This document shows positions 33,237 through 43,643 of a stretch of 64,000 bases of DNA, piece by piece. Position 1 is the stretch's first letter. Every line of letters begins with the position of its first letter. The stretch comes from Dactylellina haptotyla (Eukaryota > Ascomycota > Orbiliomycetes > Orbiliales > Orbiliaceae), in the NCBI GenBank assembly GCA_031310005.1, contig CM062381.1, forward strand, positions 3,534,001 through 3,598,000. The letters run 5' to 3'. The notes beneath the pieces are model-generated. The model searched no databases, was not told the DNA's origin, and saw only the letters and a program-made list of their open reading frames with translations. A program made the position numbers and the translations under genes.

Positions 33237-34526
33237 ATGCATTCCAAGACCCTTTATTTGATTGCCCTCAGCGCCTCGGCCGCTATCGTTTCTGCTGTTC
33301 CCATGCATTTCCCCCGTCCCCGTGCGGTAGACAAACTCAACGAGGAAGCCACCGCAGAAGCTCACCAACGGGATGACACTGCCGAACGTGCATTCTCCAG
33401 CATTACCATCAATACTAGGAACGGAAAATGTCTTTTCGTTGATCCTTTAGGTGGTGATTTCAGAGCTAACCTCATCCCAGTCCAGATCAAAGACTGTGAT
33501 GGTAGCGACAATGAAAAATGGGATATCATCACCAAGGGCAAGCATAACGACCAACCTGGTACCATGTTAGTCGTCAGTGCCTTGACACAAGGTTGCTTGA
33601 ACTACGACCCCCGTCGTCAACCTGGTGATCAGGTCAACCTGTTCTCCTGCGGTGGTCGTGCAGCAGGCGAGGGACAAGTTACAAACTCGCAGCTCTTCAA
33701 CTTTACAACAGTCACTTCTGGCCCGCTCGCCTTACAACCAAAGAATGAAGACGGCACCTGCCTGACATCCTCTGGTGCTAGACTTGACAAGGCTGCTTGC
33801 AACGCCGACGATCAATCCGAGTTCTTCACATTCGGTGGATCTAGCAGCAGCGGTAACGGTGGTGCTGGCGCTGGTGCTGAAGATACCCCAACCTCTGGAG
33901 AGTGCTCGAGCTCGACAGTCGGTACTGGCAACCTTGGTACTGGATTCTCCACAATTGCAGCTCCAACTACCACTGGCGCAGCCGGTGGTGGTCAGGCCGA
34001 AGCCAACCCAACCAGCACCGACGGCTTCTCCACTATCCCAGCTCCTACTGCTACTGGTGGCGGCGCTGGTGGTGAGGCCGAGGCCAACCCAAGCGGCACT
34101 GAAGGCTTCTCCACCATCCCAGCTCCTACCGCTACTGGTGGTGCAGGTGGTGAGGCAGAAGCAGGTCCTTCCTCTACTGAAGGATTCTCGACTATCGCAG
34201 CACCAACTACCACAAACGGTGGCAACGCTGAGGCTCAACCAACTCCTGCCGCATCTACCACTGAGGGATTCTCGACTATCCCAATGCCATCTCAGTTCAG
34301 CACAAGCGTAGTTGGTGGTGCCAATGGTGGTGTCGGTGGAGGCGAACCAACCGAAGGTTTCTCTACTATCCCAGCTCCAACCACCACTGCCGCCGCTGTC
34401 CTCCTCCCCAGTGGTGTCGCTGAAGCTGAGGCTACCGTGACTGTTACAGTAACCGTCGGAGGCGGTCGTCGTAACCGTGCCGGTGCAAAGACTGGAAAGG
34501 GACACAAGCACAACCATAATAACTAA
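33237..34526 (+). CDS. secreted ricin-B-like beta-trefoil protein with six GFSTI repeats
   Basis: Single exon, 429 residues. A signal peptide occupies residues 1-20 (LYLIALSASAAIVSAVP). A short propeptide-like stretch follows. A beta-trefoil, ricin-B-like domain then covers about residues 55-200. It contains ITINTRNGKCLFVDPLGGDF, DCDGSDNEKWDII (a QxW-type strand), QGCLNYDPRRQPGDQVNLFSC and NEDGTCLTSSGARL, with paired cysteines in each lobe. The C-terminal half is a Gly/Ala/Thr/Pro-rich linker with six copies of a GFSTIxxP(T/S) unit about 27 residues apart, then VTVTVTV and a His/Lys/Asn-rich basic end. There is no hydrophobic C-terminus, so GPI anchoring is unlikely. The trefoil suggests carbohydrate binding; the Thr/Ser-rich repeats are probably O-mannosylated. 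A cell-wall or extracellular adhesive role is inference. Confidence 0.8.
   Translation: MHSKTLYLIALSASAAIVSAVPMHFPRPRAVDKLNEEATAEAHQRDDTAERAFSSITINTRNGKCLFVDPLGGDFRANLIPVQIKDCDGSDNEKWDIITKGKHNDQPGTMLVVSALTQGCLNYDPRRQPGDQVNLFSCGGRAAGEGQVTNSQLFNFTTVTSGPLALQPKNEDGTCLTSSGARLDKAACNADDQSEFFTFGGSSSSGNGGAGAGAEDTPTSGECSSSTVGTGNLGTGFSTIAAPTTTGAAGGGQAEANPTSTDGFSTIPAPTATGGGAGGEAEANPSGTEGFSTIPAPTATGGAGGEAEAGPSSTEGFSTIAAPTTTNGGNAEAQPTPAASTTEGFSTIPMPSQFSTSVVGGANGGVGGGEPTEGFSTIPAPTTTAAAVLLPSGVAEAEATVTVTVTVGGGRRNRAGAKTGKGHKHNHNN
33934..34386 (+). repeat. coding tandem repeats (GFSTI units) in the lectin gene
   Basis: Six degenerate units of about 78-90 nt, each encoding GFSTI(P/A)(A/M)P(T/S) followed by a Gly/Ala/Glu spacer. 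The first four are closest to each other (TATGGxAGGEAEA spacers), which suggests recent tandem duplication in that part. Confidence 0.85.
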
Positions 34527-35977
34527 AATGCTCTGATGAGGTTTATAGAGTTTGAATGAACGAACTTTTTTTTGTTTTTCTGTTTTTATAACTTTTACTG
34601 GGGAATCGCCTGATTTGTCAAGGGGATGTGGGGTTTGGAGAAATTACTTTGTTTTGTATATATTAAAAAACAAAAACATTTATACCATTTTTGATTTTTT
34701 GCGAAGAACAATCGTGGATATGAAACTTATAGATGACTTATGATATGGGCTGTGATATTGATGTTAATTTGCTTCGAAGGTGGTGAGTGGCCCATCTTCG
34801 ACAGAATTGGGAGACTCAAAGTCTAGGACCAATTAGAGCCATGATCTCTGGAAATGAGCCAATCAGCTGTGGTCGTAATGTAATATTATACAACTGGGGA
34901 ACCAAGGTGCTGGCTGATTCTCATATGCATGAATAAAATATTGAAAAATTTAGCAGTCTGTTTAGAGATTTGGTATGCTTTTTTCCGACTTTTTATCAAG
35001 AAAGGTACTTAGTACTTACCCAGGATAATTTTTACTCTTCTAATAAAGTATGGAGCTTTGAAATGCTAGAAAATCGGTTCTCGCTTTGATTTTCTAGATT
35101 TGAAGACCTCCCGCGAAATTGGTAGTTGGTGCCGATAAATCCAGACGTTCTAGACTAACGGTATTTAGTTTGATTTGGTTTTTTGAGTATACTAATGATT
35201 TGAAGAGATTCGAATACTTTAAATACAGTTGTGTCTGAGATTTTCGCCCTTTTCGACGACCTATAAATCTATCTTGATGTAGCTTGTTGGTTTGTGCGAC
35301 ATTTTGTATATTGACGGCGGTTTTTGAGGATAAGGTAATACCTAAACGAAATGATCTAGAGCTCACATAAAATCCCTGACATGAGCAACTACGAAACTGG
35401 AAGTGAGGGTAGCCAGCTGGCAAGATAATAAATATCCCGAAACTGGATTGGCACGCTAGCTTTGTAGGGTCTATTAGTGGGGCGTGTTGTGGGGAAGCTT
35501 TGAGTAAAAGTGCTTGTTTGCACGCGTTTGCAGATAACTTCGTGGGCTGAAGAAAGGCACGTAGGCTTCACACAGCTGCAGATCGGTGCACGCGTGCAAG
35601 GATCAGATATAAATGCTTCTCATATAGTTACTTACTGCTAGATCATTCAATTTGAGCATTCTAATTGGCCTGTAAATTTTTAAGGGTCACATCTGCATGC
35701 GATTTCCGTAAATTCACGGCGGCACCTTAGATTTCGCAGGCTTCGAATGGTTTGCAAAATCGGCTGGACATGCGACTGCGACAAGTTGCAGGTGGGTCTA
35801 AACTTGTTAGGTGAGAATTCCTGCATCAAATCCATTCTCTTTGGCTTCACAGATGGGTACTCAGCTACTCCCCACTTTCAATATGAGATATATAAAAGGG
35901 CTTATTTATCCAAGACTGTTTCCCTGATTCTGAATTTAGTCCTCATATTTTTTAATTGATTAATCAGTGCACTGAAA
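34527..35977. other. intergenic region, AT-rich, no gene seen
   Basis: 3' flank of the lectin gene and promoter of the next gene. A minus-strand frame near 35094-35423 lacks a coding look. The region ends with a TATA element at 35889. Confidence 0.5.
35889..35898 (+). promoter_or_regulatory. TATA box of the surface-protein gene
   Basis: TATATAAAAG 89 nt upstream of the ATG at 35978, in the expected position for a short 5' leader. Confidence 0.6.
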
Positions 35978-37999
35978 ATGCTACCCTCTTACCTACTTCA
36001 GATCGCAATTTGGGCGATAGGGTTAGGAGGGGCTGTCGCGAACCCTACCGGCAGCGATGTCACACACTGGGGTCCTCCTGGCGTGACGTCTGGCGAGATC
36101 ATGAGAGCAGTTCGGCGAAGCTTATCGCAGCATAGTCGTGAGAAAAGAGCGACCTCTGCAAAGAATTCCACGAATATCGAAAAGCGTTGGTCTGAGGCTA
36201 CCCTTATCAATTTTTCCAAGTATACCCGTCCAATTTATTAGACCTGCTCTTTGTTTTATCGGTATTTCTAACGTTGGAGCCAACCACTAGGGAGAAATCT
36301 TCTGGTAACGACACGACAGAAGTATCGGGTGGTATCGAGGTACTCTGCACGAGTTGTTACTTGCAAACGAATATGACGGCGACGATTACCATGAACGAAG
36401 CGGTCGATATCAAGCAAGAGATCAAACAGATAAGCGCCGCAGTACAAAATGTTACAAATGCGACTTTTGAATACGTCCAAAATTACACCCGTGGTACGAC
36501 AACCAATCTCAAGGATGGGATTGATCTCGATGATTTCAACTTTCCTCCTCTGGATGTCGACTTCAACATTGATATCCCAAAGCTTCCAGGTGCAGTTTTG
36601 ACCTTTCAATTCGATGGACTGGAGATTTATGTAGCACTCAATACCGTCTTCTCATCTGGGGTAACCTATGTCATCAACCTATACACCTTGCCAAGTCCAC
36701 TGGGGCTTCAAATCACCAAAGATTTATTTATTGGTGTTGTTCCTTCGATAGATTTGATATTGAGTGCAGAGCAGGAAATCAATATCAGCAGTGGGTTTCA
36801 TATTAGATTCAATGACGGCTTCATTTTGGAAACTGAGTTGTTCGGAGTTAACGTAACCCAGACGGTCTTGTAAGTTTCCGCTGATTTGCTTTTAAAAACC
36901 GAGTCCATCTTTGGTAGTTATTTTCGACTGATAAAGATCGCTTCGATATTAGGAATGGCGGAAAATTCCAGTTTCTTCCGGTTACTGTCGAAAGTGCTGG
37001 TGTCACCCTCAAGGCTATCCTCCGTATAACCGTCCGTGCAGGCTACGAGATCTCGACCCCAGGATTGGTAATTTTCGGTCAAGACGTCACCGACGTATTA
37101 AACCTAAAGGCTAGCACGGGGATTGAAGTTAGTGTATGGGCACATGTTGCCGAGCTTGCGACTAGCGTTACTATTATCCCGAACGGTGACGAGAACAATT
37201 GCAAGCTACGAGTTGAAGAATGGTACCAGTGCGCTGTTGGAGCCGCCGCAGGCGCTACCGTGGCGTTGGCTGGTCAGACATGGGGCCCTACCCCAGAGAC
37301 AAGCATTCCCATCTGGGGCACGACTTTTACCCAATGTGCTATTTCGGGGACGGTAGCTTCTACCTCTTCCGCGCAACCCACTGGAAGCGACCTCACCACT
37401 AAAACAATTAGCACGAATGTAACTTACCGTGCTATCGAATGTCTTTCGACAGGACTTGTAGACTGTCCAGTCTCACTTCAATCGACCACCAAAGTTGTAA
37501 CCGGGTTGACATTGGTCACTGCTGTCTCGTCTGGTATCGATCCAAAGTTCCCGGTTACCACCGAGCTGAGTGTTGGCGAGACTAGTACCTTTGGAACAAG
37601 TGTTCAGGATCTCATCAGCACCTCCGGCACGCCATCTTCAGCTACGTCAATCCCTACCGTTTTTACTGCATCTACCGGCTCGGATAACGACAATAATAAT
37701 GATCACAAAAAGAGAAATATTATCCTCGGCGTCTGCATTGGTCTCGGTGTGCCAATATTAATATTAATTGGGTTGGCAATTTAGTATGTTGAGACGATTC
37801 CATTGATTCCCTTATATAGTTTGGTAGTTCCGTTTCCAGACACTAATTTGGCTGCAGCATCATATTTTTCGTCACTAGCTTTCGAACGGGAAGTGAGATA
37901 TCACCAGAGATGCAGCAACATAAGGAAGCACGGGAGGCGGAGATGGCAAACCCATTGTCTACCGGTAACCAAGGGGTCTCTAAAGATGCCTCTGTCTAG
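35978..37999 (+). CDS. type-I membrane glycoprotein of unknown function (597 aa)
   Basis: Four exons: 35978-36219, 36291-36869, 36953-37783, 37858-37999, giving 597 residues. A signal peptide covers about residues 1-21. A Kex2-like REKR site lies in the first 60 residues. The extracellular part carries GGIEVLCTSCYLQTNMTATI, several N-glycosylation sequons (NMT, NVT, NYT, NIS) and long beta-rich stretches. A Ser/Thr-rich stalk follows, then a basic HKKRN and a TM segment (IILGVCIGLGVPILILIGLAI). If exon 3 were read through, translation would stop right after the TM at 37784. A GTATGT donor at 37784, a CTAAT branch and a GCAG acceptor at 37857 instead add a 47-residue cytosolic tail (FRTGSEISPEMQQHKEAREAE...). 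It resembles fungal cell-surface proteins of the DUF7029/DUF7223 kind, but I am not sure of the assignment. Confidence 0.7.
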
Positions 38000-38920
38000 G
38001 ATTGAGAGCGAAGTGGAGTGACTAAAGATACTTGGGCACAATGTAATAATGTACGGCGGTCTCGAAGATCTATTAGCACCTGCGAGTTGGTCGGCGCAGT
38101 ACCCACAAAGCTATCTTGAGAAACGTGTAGCTCCTTCAGGTCAGCTTGGTTCATTTTTTAGTTATTTCTCAATCTCTGGTATGAGCTTTTTCGGCTTTAG
38201 CAGAGGCGTCTAGTACATTTGTATCGGATGGGCAGCTATAAGGGCTCAGACAAACCAAACCCGAAGAGTAGTTAGGAGTGCATGCGAACATTGTCGCGTA
38301 GGAGGATGACATCTTGTATACGAGTATACTTAGCTATAGCTAGAACAAATACACAGTCCAATTTGTTTGGCTGGATTGCGTTGTGTATTAAAGTAACCCA
38401 AAAAATACCATGGCCATGGACGTTGAAACGAGCTGGCTAGAACGATCGTGGTTCGAAAAAGACGCGTACCACTATTGCATTGACATTGGCGTTAATATCC
38501 TGGTGATTCATCTCAAAGCTTTGTCTTTTGATGCTAGCTGTAGTGTAACCTCGTAATTCGTATGTTTTGTGGTTGATAAAGATCAGGCATCAAAAGCTAG
38601 GTTTGCGTTCGCGTTTGCGGATGATGCATGGATTTGAACCGTGCCCGACAGGATCTGTCGCTTACCGAGCGGCCTCTCAGCCAAGGGACATCAGGCAACA
38701 TTAATTTGGCAGTGGTTATATATTTGCAGTATTTGCGGACTTGAGTATTCATTATTACTATAGACTTCACCCCCTATTTTAAGCAGGATTCCGACTTTGA
38801 TCATAAAGATTCCCGTTGGCGGGTCTTAGTTCTCTGTCTGTTCCAGTAGTATTTTCTAGAACTCAGAAGCCTTTTAGGCCACTTCAACTGCGGGGCATCA
38901 GCTATTTGGGAGCCGCAGTC
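38000..38920. other. intergenic region with a tRNA-like sequence
   Basis: 3' flank of the surface-protein gene; it holds the tRNA-like element described at 38619-38696. No protein gene is visible before the ATG at 38921, although the frame of that gene is open for 35 codons upstream. Confidence 0.45.
38619..38696 (-). ncRNA. tRNA-like sequence, probably a decayed tRNA or Pol III relic
   Basis: On the minus strand a good A-box (TGGCTGAGAGG) is followed 43 nt later by a good B-box (GGTTCAAATCC), the spacing of a standard tRNA gene. The T arm pairs in four of five positions. A hairpin CGACAG/CTGTCG sits where the anticodon arm should be, but its loop is only three bases and no T33 or anticodon can be placed. 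The acceptor arms pair poorly. It looks like a tRNA pseudogene or the head of a tRNA-derived element rather than a working tRNA. Confidence 0.35.
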
Positions 38921-40594
38921 ATGACGACTACCACAACGCAGGATCACAAGAATCCAACAGAACGAGAAGCCTATCTCAAATTTCGAGGTTTCTTCGGCAA
39001 TAAAGGCCGAGAAAGATTTAGGAAAAGAAAGACCATTGAACAAGCACTCGAAGAACCGGAAATCAAACCAACAGTCGAGCAATTTTGTACCGAGTACGGC
39101 CTACAACCTGACATATTAGCTGATACATTGCGGACCTTACTTACCGACAGGGTATTTGAGGATCTAAGCAGCGCAAAAATCAAGTTTCCTGAAATATTTC
39201 AACAATCACTTAATGAACTGGAGGAAAAGGAAAGATGGGAGTCTGAAGCGGCGAAGAGTGAAGCTGCTATGATAGCAGAATATTCGCGAGAACGAGATCA
39301 AGTCCATAACTTCGATCCACCGCCGGAAACTAAACTTCCCATCAATAAGAAAAAGAGACAGCGGCCTAGCACCTTTGATCCGGCCCCAAGTGTCGCATCT
39401 CACCCAAATGAAATCGAAAACCTCGATGATCCAGTAGCAAAAAAGGTCAAGGCCGTCTTAAACGATGGTATACCCCAGATACCTTCAACTCAGGGTCAGA
39501 AGACGACCGAATTGTCGCTTGAGCAGGCCGCAAAGCCTAAAATTCCAAATATATTTCCTGTATATCTGCCTTATCATGTTCAGAACTACATCCTTACAGA
39601 AGCCCAGGCGATTCTGGAAGAATCTTGCTTCTATTTTGTAAGGAAATGGCTACCGAAAAGAGCTGTAACCCGCCAATTTGAGCATCCTAAAAACGCGGAG
39701 TTGAACATGTGGATCCGGCTTATCAGAGACAAGATAAAGATCAACAAAATACCAAACGAAGCGATGGACCAGAGTTTGCTTGCTTCAATAAAGTTGAAAA
39801 AGACCCTTGATGTTCTCGAGAGTTTACGGCATACTGTTGTTCATCGTCTTGATACCCATTCCAAGGGGATAGAGAATATGCTCCAACACTCGATAACATT
39901 TGGGAAAGTACTCAAGGATCACGAAAGAGTATTCCAATTAGAAAAATTGATGGAAATTGCAAGCGAACACTCGACATATCTCGAAAACATGAAGTTCTTG
40001 CTTCGAAGTGGGCTGGAGAAAGAATTGATGGAGATTGAGAAAGCAAGGCGACAGTTAGCGGAAAGAGAAAGGCAAGCTATAAGTAAAATGTTGGAAGATG
40101 ATCGAAAGGCTTCTTTGGAGATTAAGTTAAGCCCATATTCTATTTGGGAGACACTAGGAATCACTAATACTCGGATGTACGGAAAAGACTACGTCGCCGA
40201 GTTTCAGGATGGGGCACACGGGGATGAACCCCATATTGCTGACTACGCGTCTAGCGACGTAGAATATGAAAGCCTAGATGCCATTGATGAAGTATCTGAA
40301 GGAAGTCCCGAGCCTGCTACTCGAAAACCTGAATTAAAACCGAACTTTAAGCCAGCAAGCATAGCATCTGAAGCTGCTCTATTAGGCTCGACAGTAAGTC
40401 TAAGACCTGTTGCCAAAAACATCAGAAGTAATTCAGGCTCTGCTAGTGGAGCAAAAGACCGATTTAGTGTTAGCCGGACAATCCTCGGAATTTATATGGA
40501 TGACGGCGAAGTATCTGTTACTCCAAAGTTAGATAGAGAGGCTGATGCGGTCATGTCGGATGCGAATGAAGTTGCAAGAAAGGAAATAGTATAA
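38921..40594 (+). CDS. hypothetical coiled-coil protein (557 aa)
   Basis: Single exon from ATG 38921 to TAA 40594. The frame is open 35 codons upstream without an ATG, so an upstream exon is possible. No known domain is recognised. The N-terminus is basic (FGNKGRERFRKRKTIEQ) with a short helical module (VEQFCTEYGLQPDILADTLR). A Pro-rich, Lys-rich link contains a possible nuclear signal (NKKKRQRP). Residues of about 210-430 form a long helical, heptad-like region (ILTEAQAILEESCFYFVRKW; LEKLMEIASEHSTYLENM; MEIEKARRQLAERERQAI). The C-terminus is acidic, then Ser-rich. There is no signal peptide. A structural or nuclear scaffold role is plausible but not shown. Confidence 0.7.
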   Translation: MTTTTTQDHKNPTEREAYLKFRGFFGNKGRERFRKRKTIEQALEEPEIKPTVEQFCTEYGLQPDILADTLRTLLTDRVFEDLSSAKIKFPEIFQQSLNELEEKERWESEAAKSEAAMIAEYSRERDQVHNFDPPPETKLPINKKKRQRPSTFDPAPSVASHPNEIENLDDPVAKKVKAVLNDGIPQIPSTQGQKTTELSLEQAAKPKIPNIFPVYLPYHVQNYILTEAQAILEESCFYFVRKWLPKRAVTRQFEHPKNAELNMWIRLIRDKIKINKIPNEAMDQSLLASIKLKKTLDVLESLRHTVVHRLDTHSKGIENMLQHSITFGKVLKDHERVFQLEKLMEIASEHSTYLENMKFLLRSGLEKELMEIEKARRQLAERERQAISKMLEDDRKASLEIKLSPYSIWETLGITNTRMYGKDYVAEFQDGAHGDEPHIADYASSDVEYESLDAIDEVSEGSPEPATRKPELKPNFKPASIASEAALLGSTVSLRPVAKNIRSNSGSASGAKDRFSVSRTILGIYMDDGEVSVTPKLDREADAVMSDANEVARKEIV

Positions 40595-40900
40595 AAGTTA
40601 CCTAGCTGGTAATAGAGTTGCCTTGATTCTTCTGGGATTTTCCAAGTTCGATTTCTCTACTTTTAATCATACCATGTTGCTTCTATGCCTTCGTTTCATC
40701 TCTGAGTAGCAGATCCTAGTTCTCCTTTCTCGCTGGTCTTCAACTTTCTTCTATTTAACTTTGTATCATATCGAGCATATAAGCCTACTGCTAAAATTTG
40801 AATTAAGTCGGTATTTTTTAATTTATACTCCCAGTTAGTATCGACTGTGACAAAGCGCTGGAAATCAATACAAACCTCTAGTCGATTGTTCTAAATTCTG
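40595..40900. other. short intergenic region
   Basis: AT-rich 306-nt spacer between the coiled-coil protein gene and the F-box gene downstream. It must contain the 3' end of one and the promoter of the other; no motif stands out. Confidence 0.5.
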
Positions 40901-41659
40901 ATGAAAATGTCCAACAAGAACAAAGAAGATCGTATGAAAATACCTAACGCTTCATCGGAGCCGTATATTACGAAACTTCCTTTTGAGCTACAGATCGAGA
41001 TTCTCTCCTACTTGACTGTCTGGGACCAGATGCTAGCTATTCGTACATGCCTTCTTTGGGAGCACTTAATGTTAACAAGCGAACGTCTTAAGAAAACCAG
41101 ATATCCAGGCTTCGCAGACCCTGATTCTCCCAGGATTTACAAAGTGCATGCGATTTTGAATCCTGGAGGTGCGCTTTTCAGGGCTATTGCCGAAGAAGAC
41201 AGTATATTGCGCTATGAACTACACCCAGATGAAGATGAAGACGATGAAGGTTACGAGCATCCGAGTAGCTGGGATGAAGACGCTGAAGACGAAATATTAG
41301 ACGAACCCGAAGATATTACTGAGTGTCCAATGTTAGACGAGCTGGTATTATCCCCTTTCGACTCCGGTAAACAGGATAATAGGATAAACAAGAGCGGGGT
41401 CCAGCGTGATTGCCGGAGAAGTAAAAAGAAAGAAAAAGTCAAAGATGGCCAACTTGTCCTAGTTGTACGATTTTCACGCAATTACAGGAAGAAGCTCAGC
41501 TTTGGTATCCCAGACGGCGAGGTTCAAAACAAAACGAGCAGAAAAATGATGGAAGAAGCTGCAGGACGGGTGAATTCAAACTGGGCTAAACTTGAGAAAA
41601 AGCACATCTGCAAGCCGAAAAGATATCTATTGGAGATCAGATTCCCTGGCCAGGCTTGA
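40901..41659 (+). CDS. F-box protein (252 aa)
   Basis: Single exon. The F-box lies at about residues 24-65: ITKLPFELQIEILSYLTVWD followed by QMLAIRTCLLWEHLM. It carries the Leu-Pro start and the Trp of the motif that binds Skp1, so the protein is a likely substrate adaptor of an SCF ubiquitin ligase. A strongly acidic middle (DEDEDDEGYE; DEDAEDEILDEPED) leads to ECPMLDELVLSPF, a short motif shared in altered form with the minus-strand F-box gene at 44.9-45.7 kb (DCPFLDESLVSPL). The C-terminus is basic (RRSKKKEKVKDG; KKHICKPKRYL). No LRR, WD40 or kelch repeats are present, so the substrate-binding part is of unknown type. Confidence 0.78.
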   Translation: MKMSNKNKEDRMKIPNASSEPYITKLPFELQIEILSYLTVWDQMLAIRTCLLWEHLMLTSERLKKTRYPGFADPDSPRIYKVHAILNPGGALFRAIAEEDSILRYELHPDEDEDDEGYEHPSSWDEDAEDEILDEPEDITECPMLDELVLSPFDSGKQDNRINKSGVQRDCRRSKKKEKVKDGQLVLVVRFSRNYRKKLSFGIPDGEVQNKTSRKMMEEAAGRVNSNWAKLEKKHICKPKRYLLEIRFPGQA

Positions 41660-43643
41660 TCGTATCCATGGATCCACTGGGTAGATGGGTGTTCGTGTGA
41701 GGCAAATTTCTTTTGGGAAAGGTGGGTGTGCGTAATTACTTTCTTTCTAAGTATTGGTAGACTAATATTATACTAGTATGGCAGTATTTTTTCGATATTT
41801 GTGATTTAATACAGTTAAAGCTTGTATATTGATGAGCTTGTTTACTCTCAATTTTTACATGCATCCCTAGTTCCATTGCGTAAGCTTCAGTTTTGGATAT
41901 ATCGAGAGAAAAACAATTTGAATTACGGATAATCTCAAGATCATCGCTTGATTTCTCCACTCTCTATTGAGAGAAAATGGAAAAGGAAACGAAAAAAGAC
42001 TCAACCGCGGGATAAAAAACTTCAAGGGAACCCTACGGTGCCAAATTGCTCCGCCTGGCCGCCTCAGTACTGGTCGTGTGTGTACACGACAATTGTTTAG
42101 GTTCTTTCTTTCTGGCTAAGACTGTGGTGGGGCATAATCTAATTTCTTGGCATAGAGGGTGGGGCAATCAGCTGGCTCTTTTTTTTAAGCTTTTGCTTGG
42201 TTCAGATCTCGTTATAACACAAGGCACTTATATTCAAGTTTAGTTTCTAGAATAGCCGGCTGCGAAAAATATGAAACATTGGTGATGCAAAAATCGAACA
42301 TACTTCTCTCCAAGTACACCATGCAGAGTTGACCCACCTATTATTCTTACCCCTATTCCATTGCATTTGCCCACGATCCTTTTAAGTCCAAATACTGATT
42401 TCCTGCTGAGTTCGAATGTGGAACCAAAATAAGCTCCTTGGAATGTTGTTGTGGTTTAGCTCAACCGACCAGCCAATAATCTGGGGTAAACCTCGCTTCG
42501 AAGCGACTAGTTTCCAATGTTCGGCTTCTTCGGGCCCCATTAAATTAGGGCTGAGAGATCCGCCAGACCTTTTCCACCTTCAAATCTTTAGCTTTTTCAG
42601 TTGTATTGATTATCAGTAGATCTACAAAATTTTGTTTCAAGAACACCGAGAATTGCTAGTTCGTAGGGTCTCTTGACAGCTGACAGTTGACAGGCAGCGA
42701 AGATCAACGTCGAGGCCATCATGCCGCACTGTCGCTGAAATCGCGTTTCTGGGAGGCGTCTGTGTTTTTCAACATAAGCATGTCCGTGCCTTGGTCCCAA
42801 GCGAATTTTGACAAAAATGCACGTGCGCAAGATGCAGTGGCAGAGAGCGGCCCAACCTCTTGAAGCTTCGTAGCTTAGAAAATTTCTCGAAGCAGCGACG
42901 CTCAGGCTTTGAGATTTTTTGGATTCCCCGCGTTCCGCCCACGAGAACAAACGGCTGAAATGAAGACATCTACACGTGGATTATCATACAGCCCAATCAA
43001 TCAATACCAACTCTTGGTTGGAATATTCCGGAACTTAGCCTAATAGTTGACGCCCGTGCGGATCTTCCCCGCATAGAGTTTATTATTCAACTGTCGGGCC
43101 GTACCTGAAATGTGACCAGAACCAAAGTCCGTCCCATACCTGGCATGCAGGTGCGACTCTTATGACAAGGTAATAATAATACCAGAATCATGGAAAGTTG
43201 ACTTGAAATAGCGGTAAACGAATTTATCCGAGTGAAATTGCGATCCGAGCAAACGGCAGAAGAACTTCAGCAACACAGCATTCCTTTGCATGCGAATCCC
43301 GACTACACCAAGCTAGTCTCAGGCTAGCGGGATGCGGGTTCATGGAACATTCTTGACCTAGACTTTAGAAGAACCTTAGTCTACCTCTGTTGCCACGCCT
43401 TTGTTTAGGCCGCGTTGATTTTGACCGATGTCCTAAATTCGACACAAAAAAGTGGATTGTATGGACGCTGAGTGTATATATAAAGGCTGCTAATTACCTC
43501 CCCCAGTCTCGATACCTTCTTCTTCACAACAGAATTCCTCCTTTTAACTAGCCATCCAGTTGAGAATTCAATCGATAGTTCCAATTATTCTATAATTTTC
43601 TCTTCCCTCCAAAATCTTGAGATCCAACCTTTTAATCGCAGCT
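41660..43643. other. intergenic region; xylanase promoter at its end
   Basis: No gene seen up to about 43000. The last 600 nt are the xylanase promoter. They include GGCTAG at about 43322 and TTAGCC near 43035, each a match to the GGCTAR core bound by the xylanase regulator XlnR. CCCCGC near 43068 and CCCCAG at 43501 match the reversed CreA consensus. These are short motifs and only suggestive. Confidence 0.4.
43475..43484 (+). promoter_or_regulatory. TATA box of the GH11 xylanase gene
   Basis: TATATATAAA about 160 nt upstream of the ATG at 43644, followed by a CT-rich leader with TCTTCTTCAC. A strong TATA is usual for inducible secreted hydrolase genes. Confidence 0.65.

Noticed and set aside
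33732-34517. 261-codon open frame on the minus strand opposite the lectin gene
   Set aside because: It exists because the Gly/Ala/Thr repeat codons lack stops when reversed; the plus frame has a signal peptide and a trefoil domain.
33237-34526. Reading the ricin-B-like domain as a toxin gene
   Set aside because: Only the carbohydrate-binding trefoil is present; there is no catalytic chain, and the repeats and tail fit a secreted lectin.
35094-35423. 109-codon minus-strand frame
   Set aside because: No recognisable pattern and no homologous look; AT-rich intergenic context.
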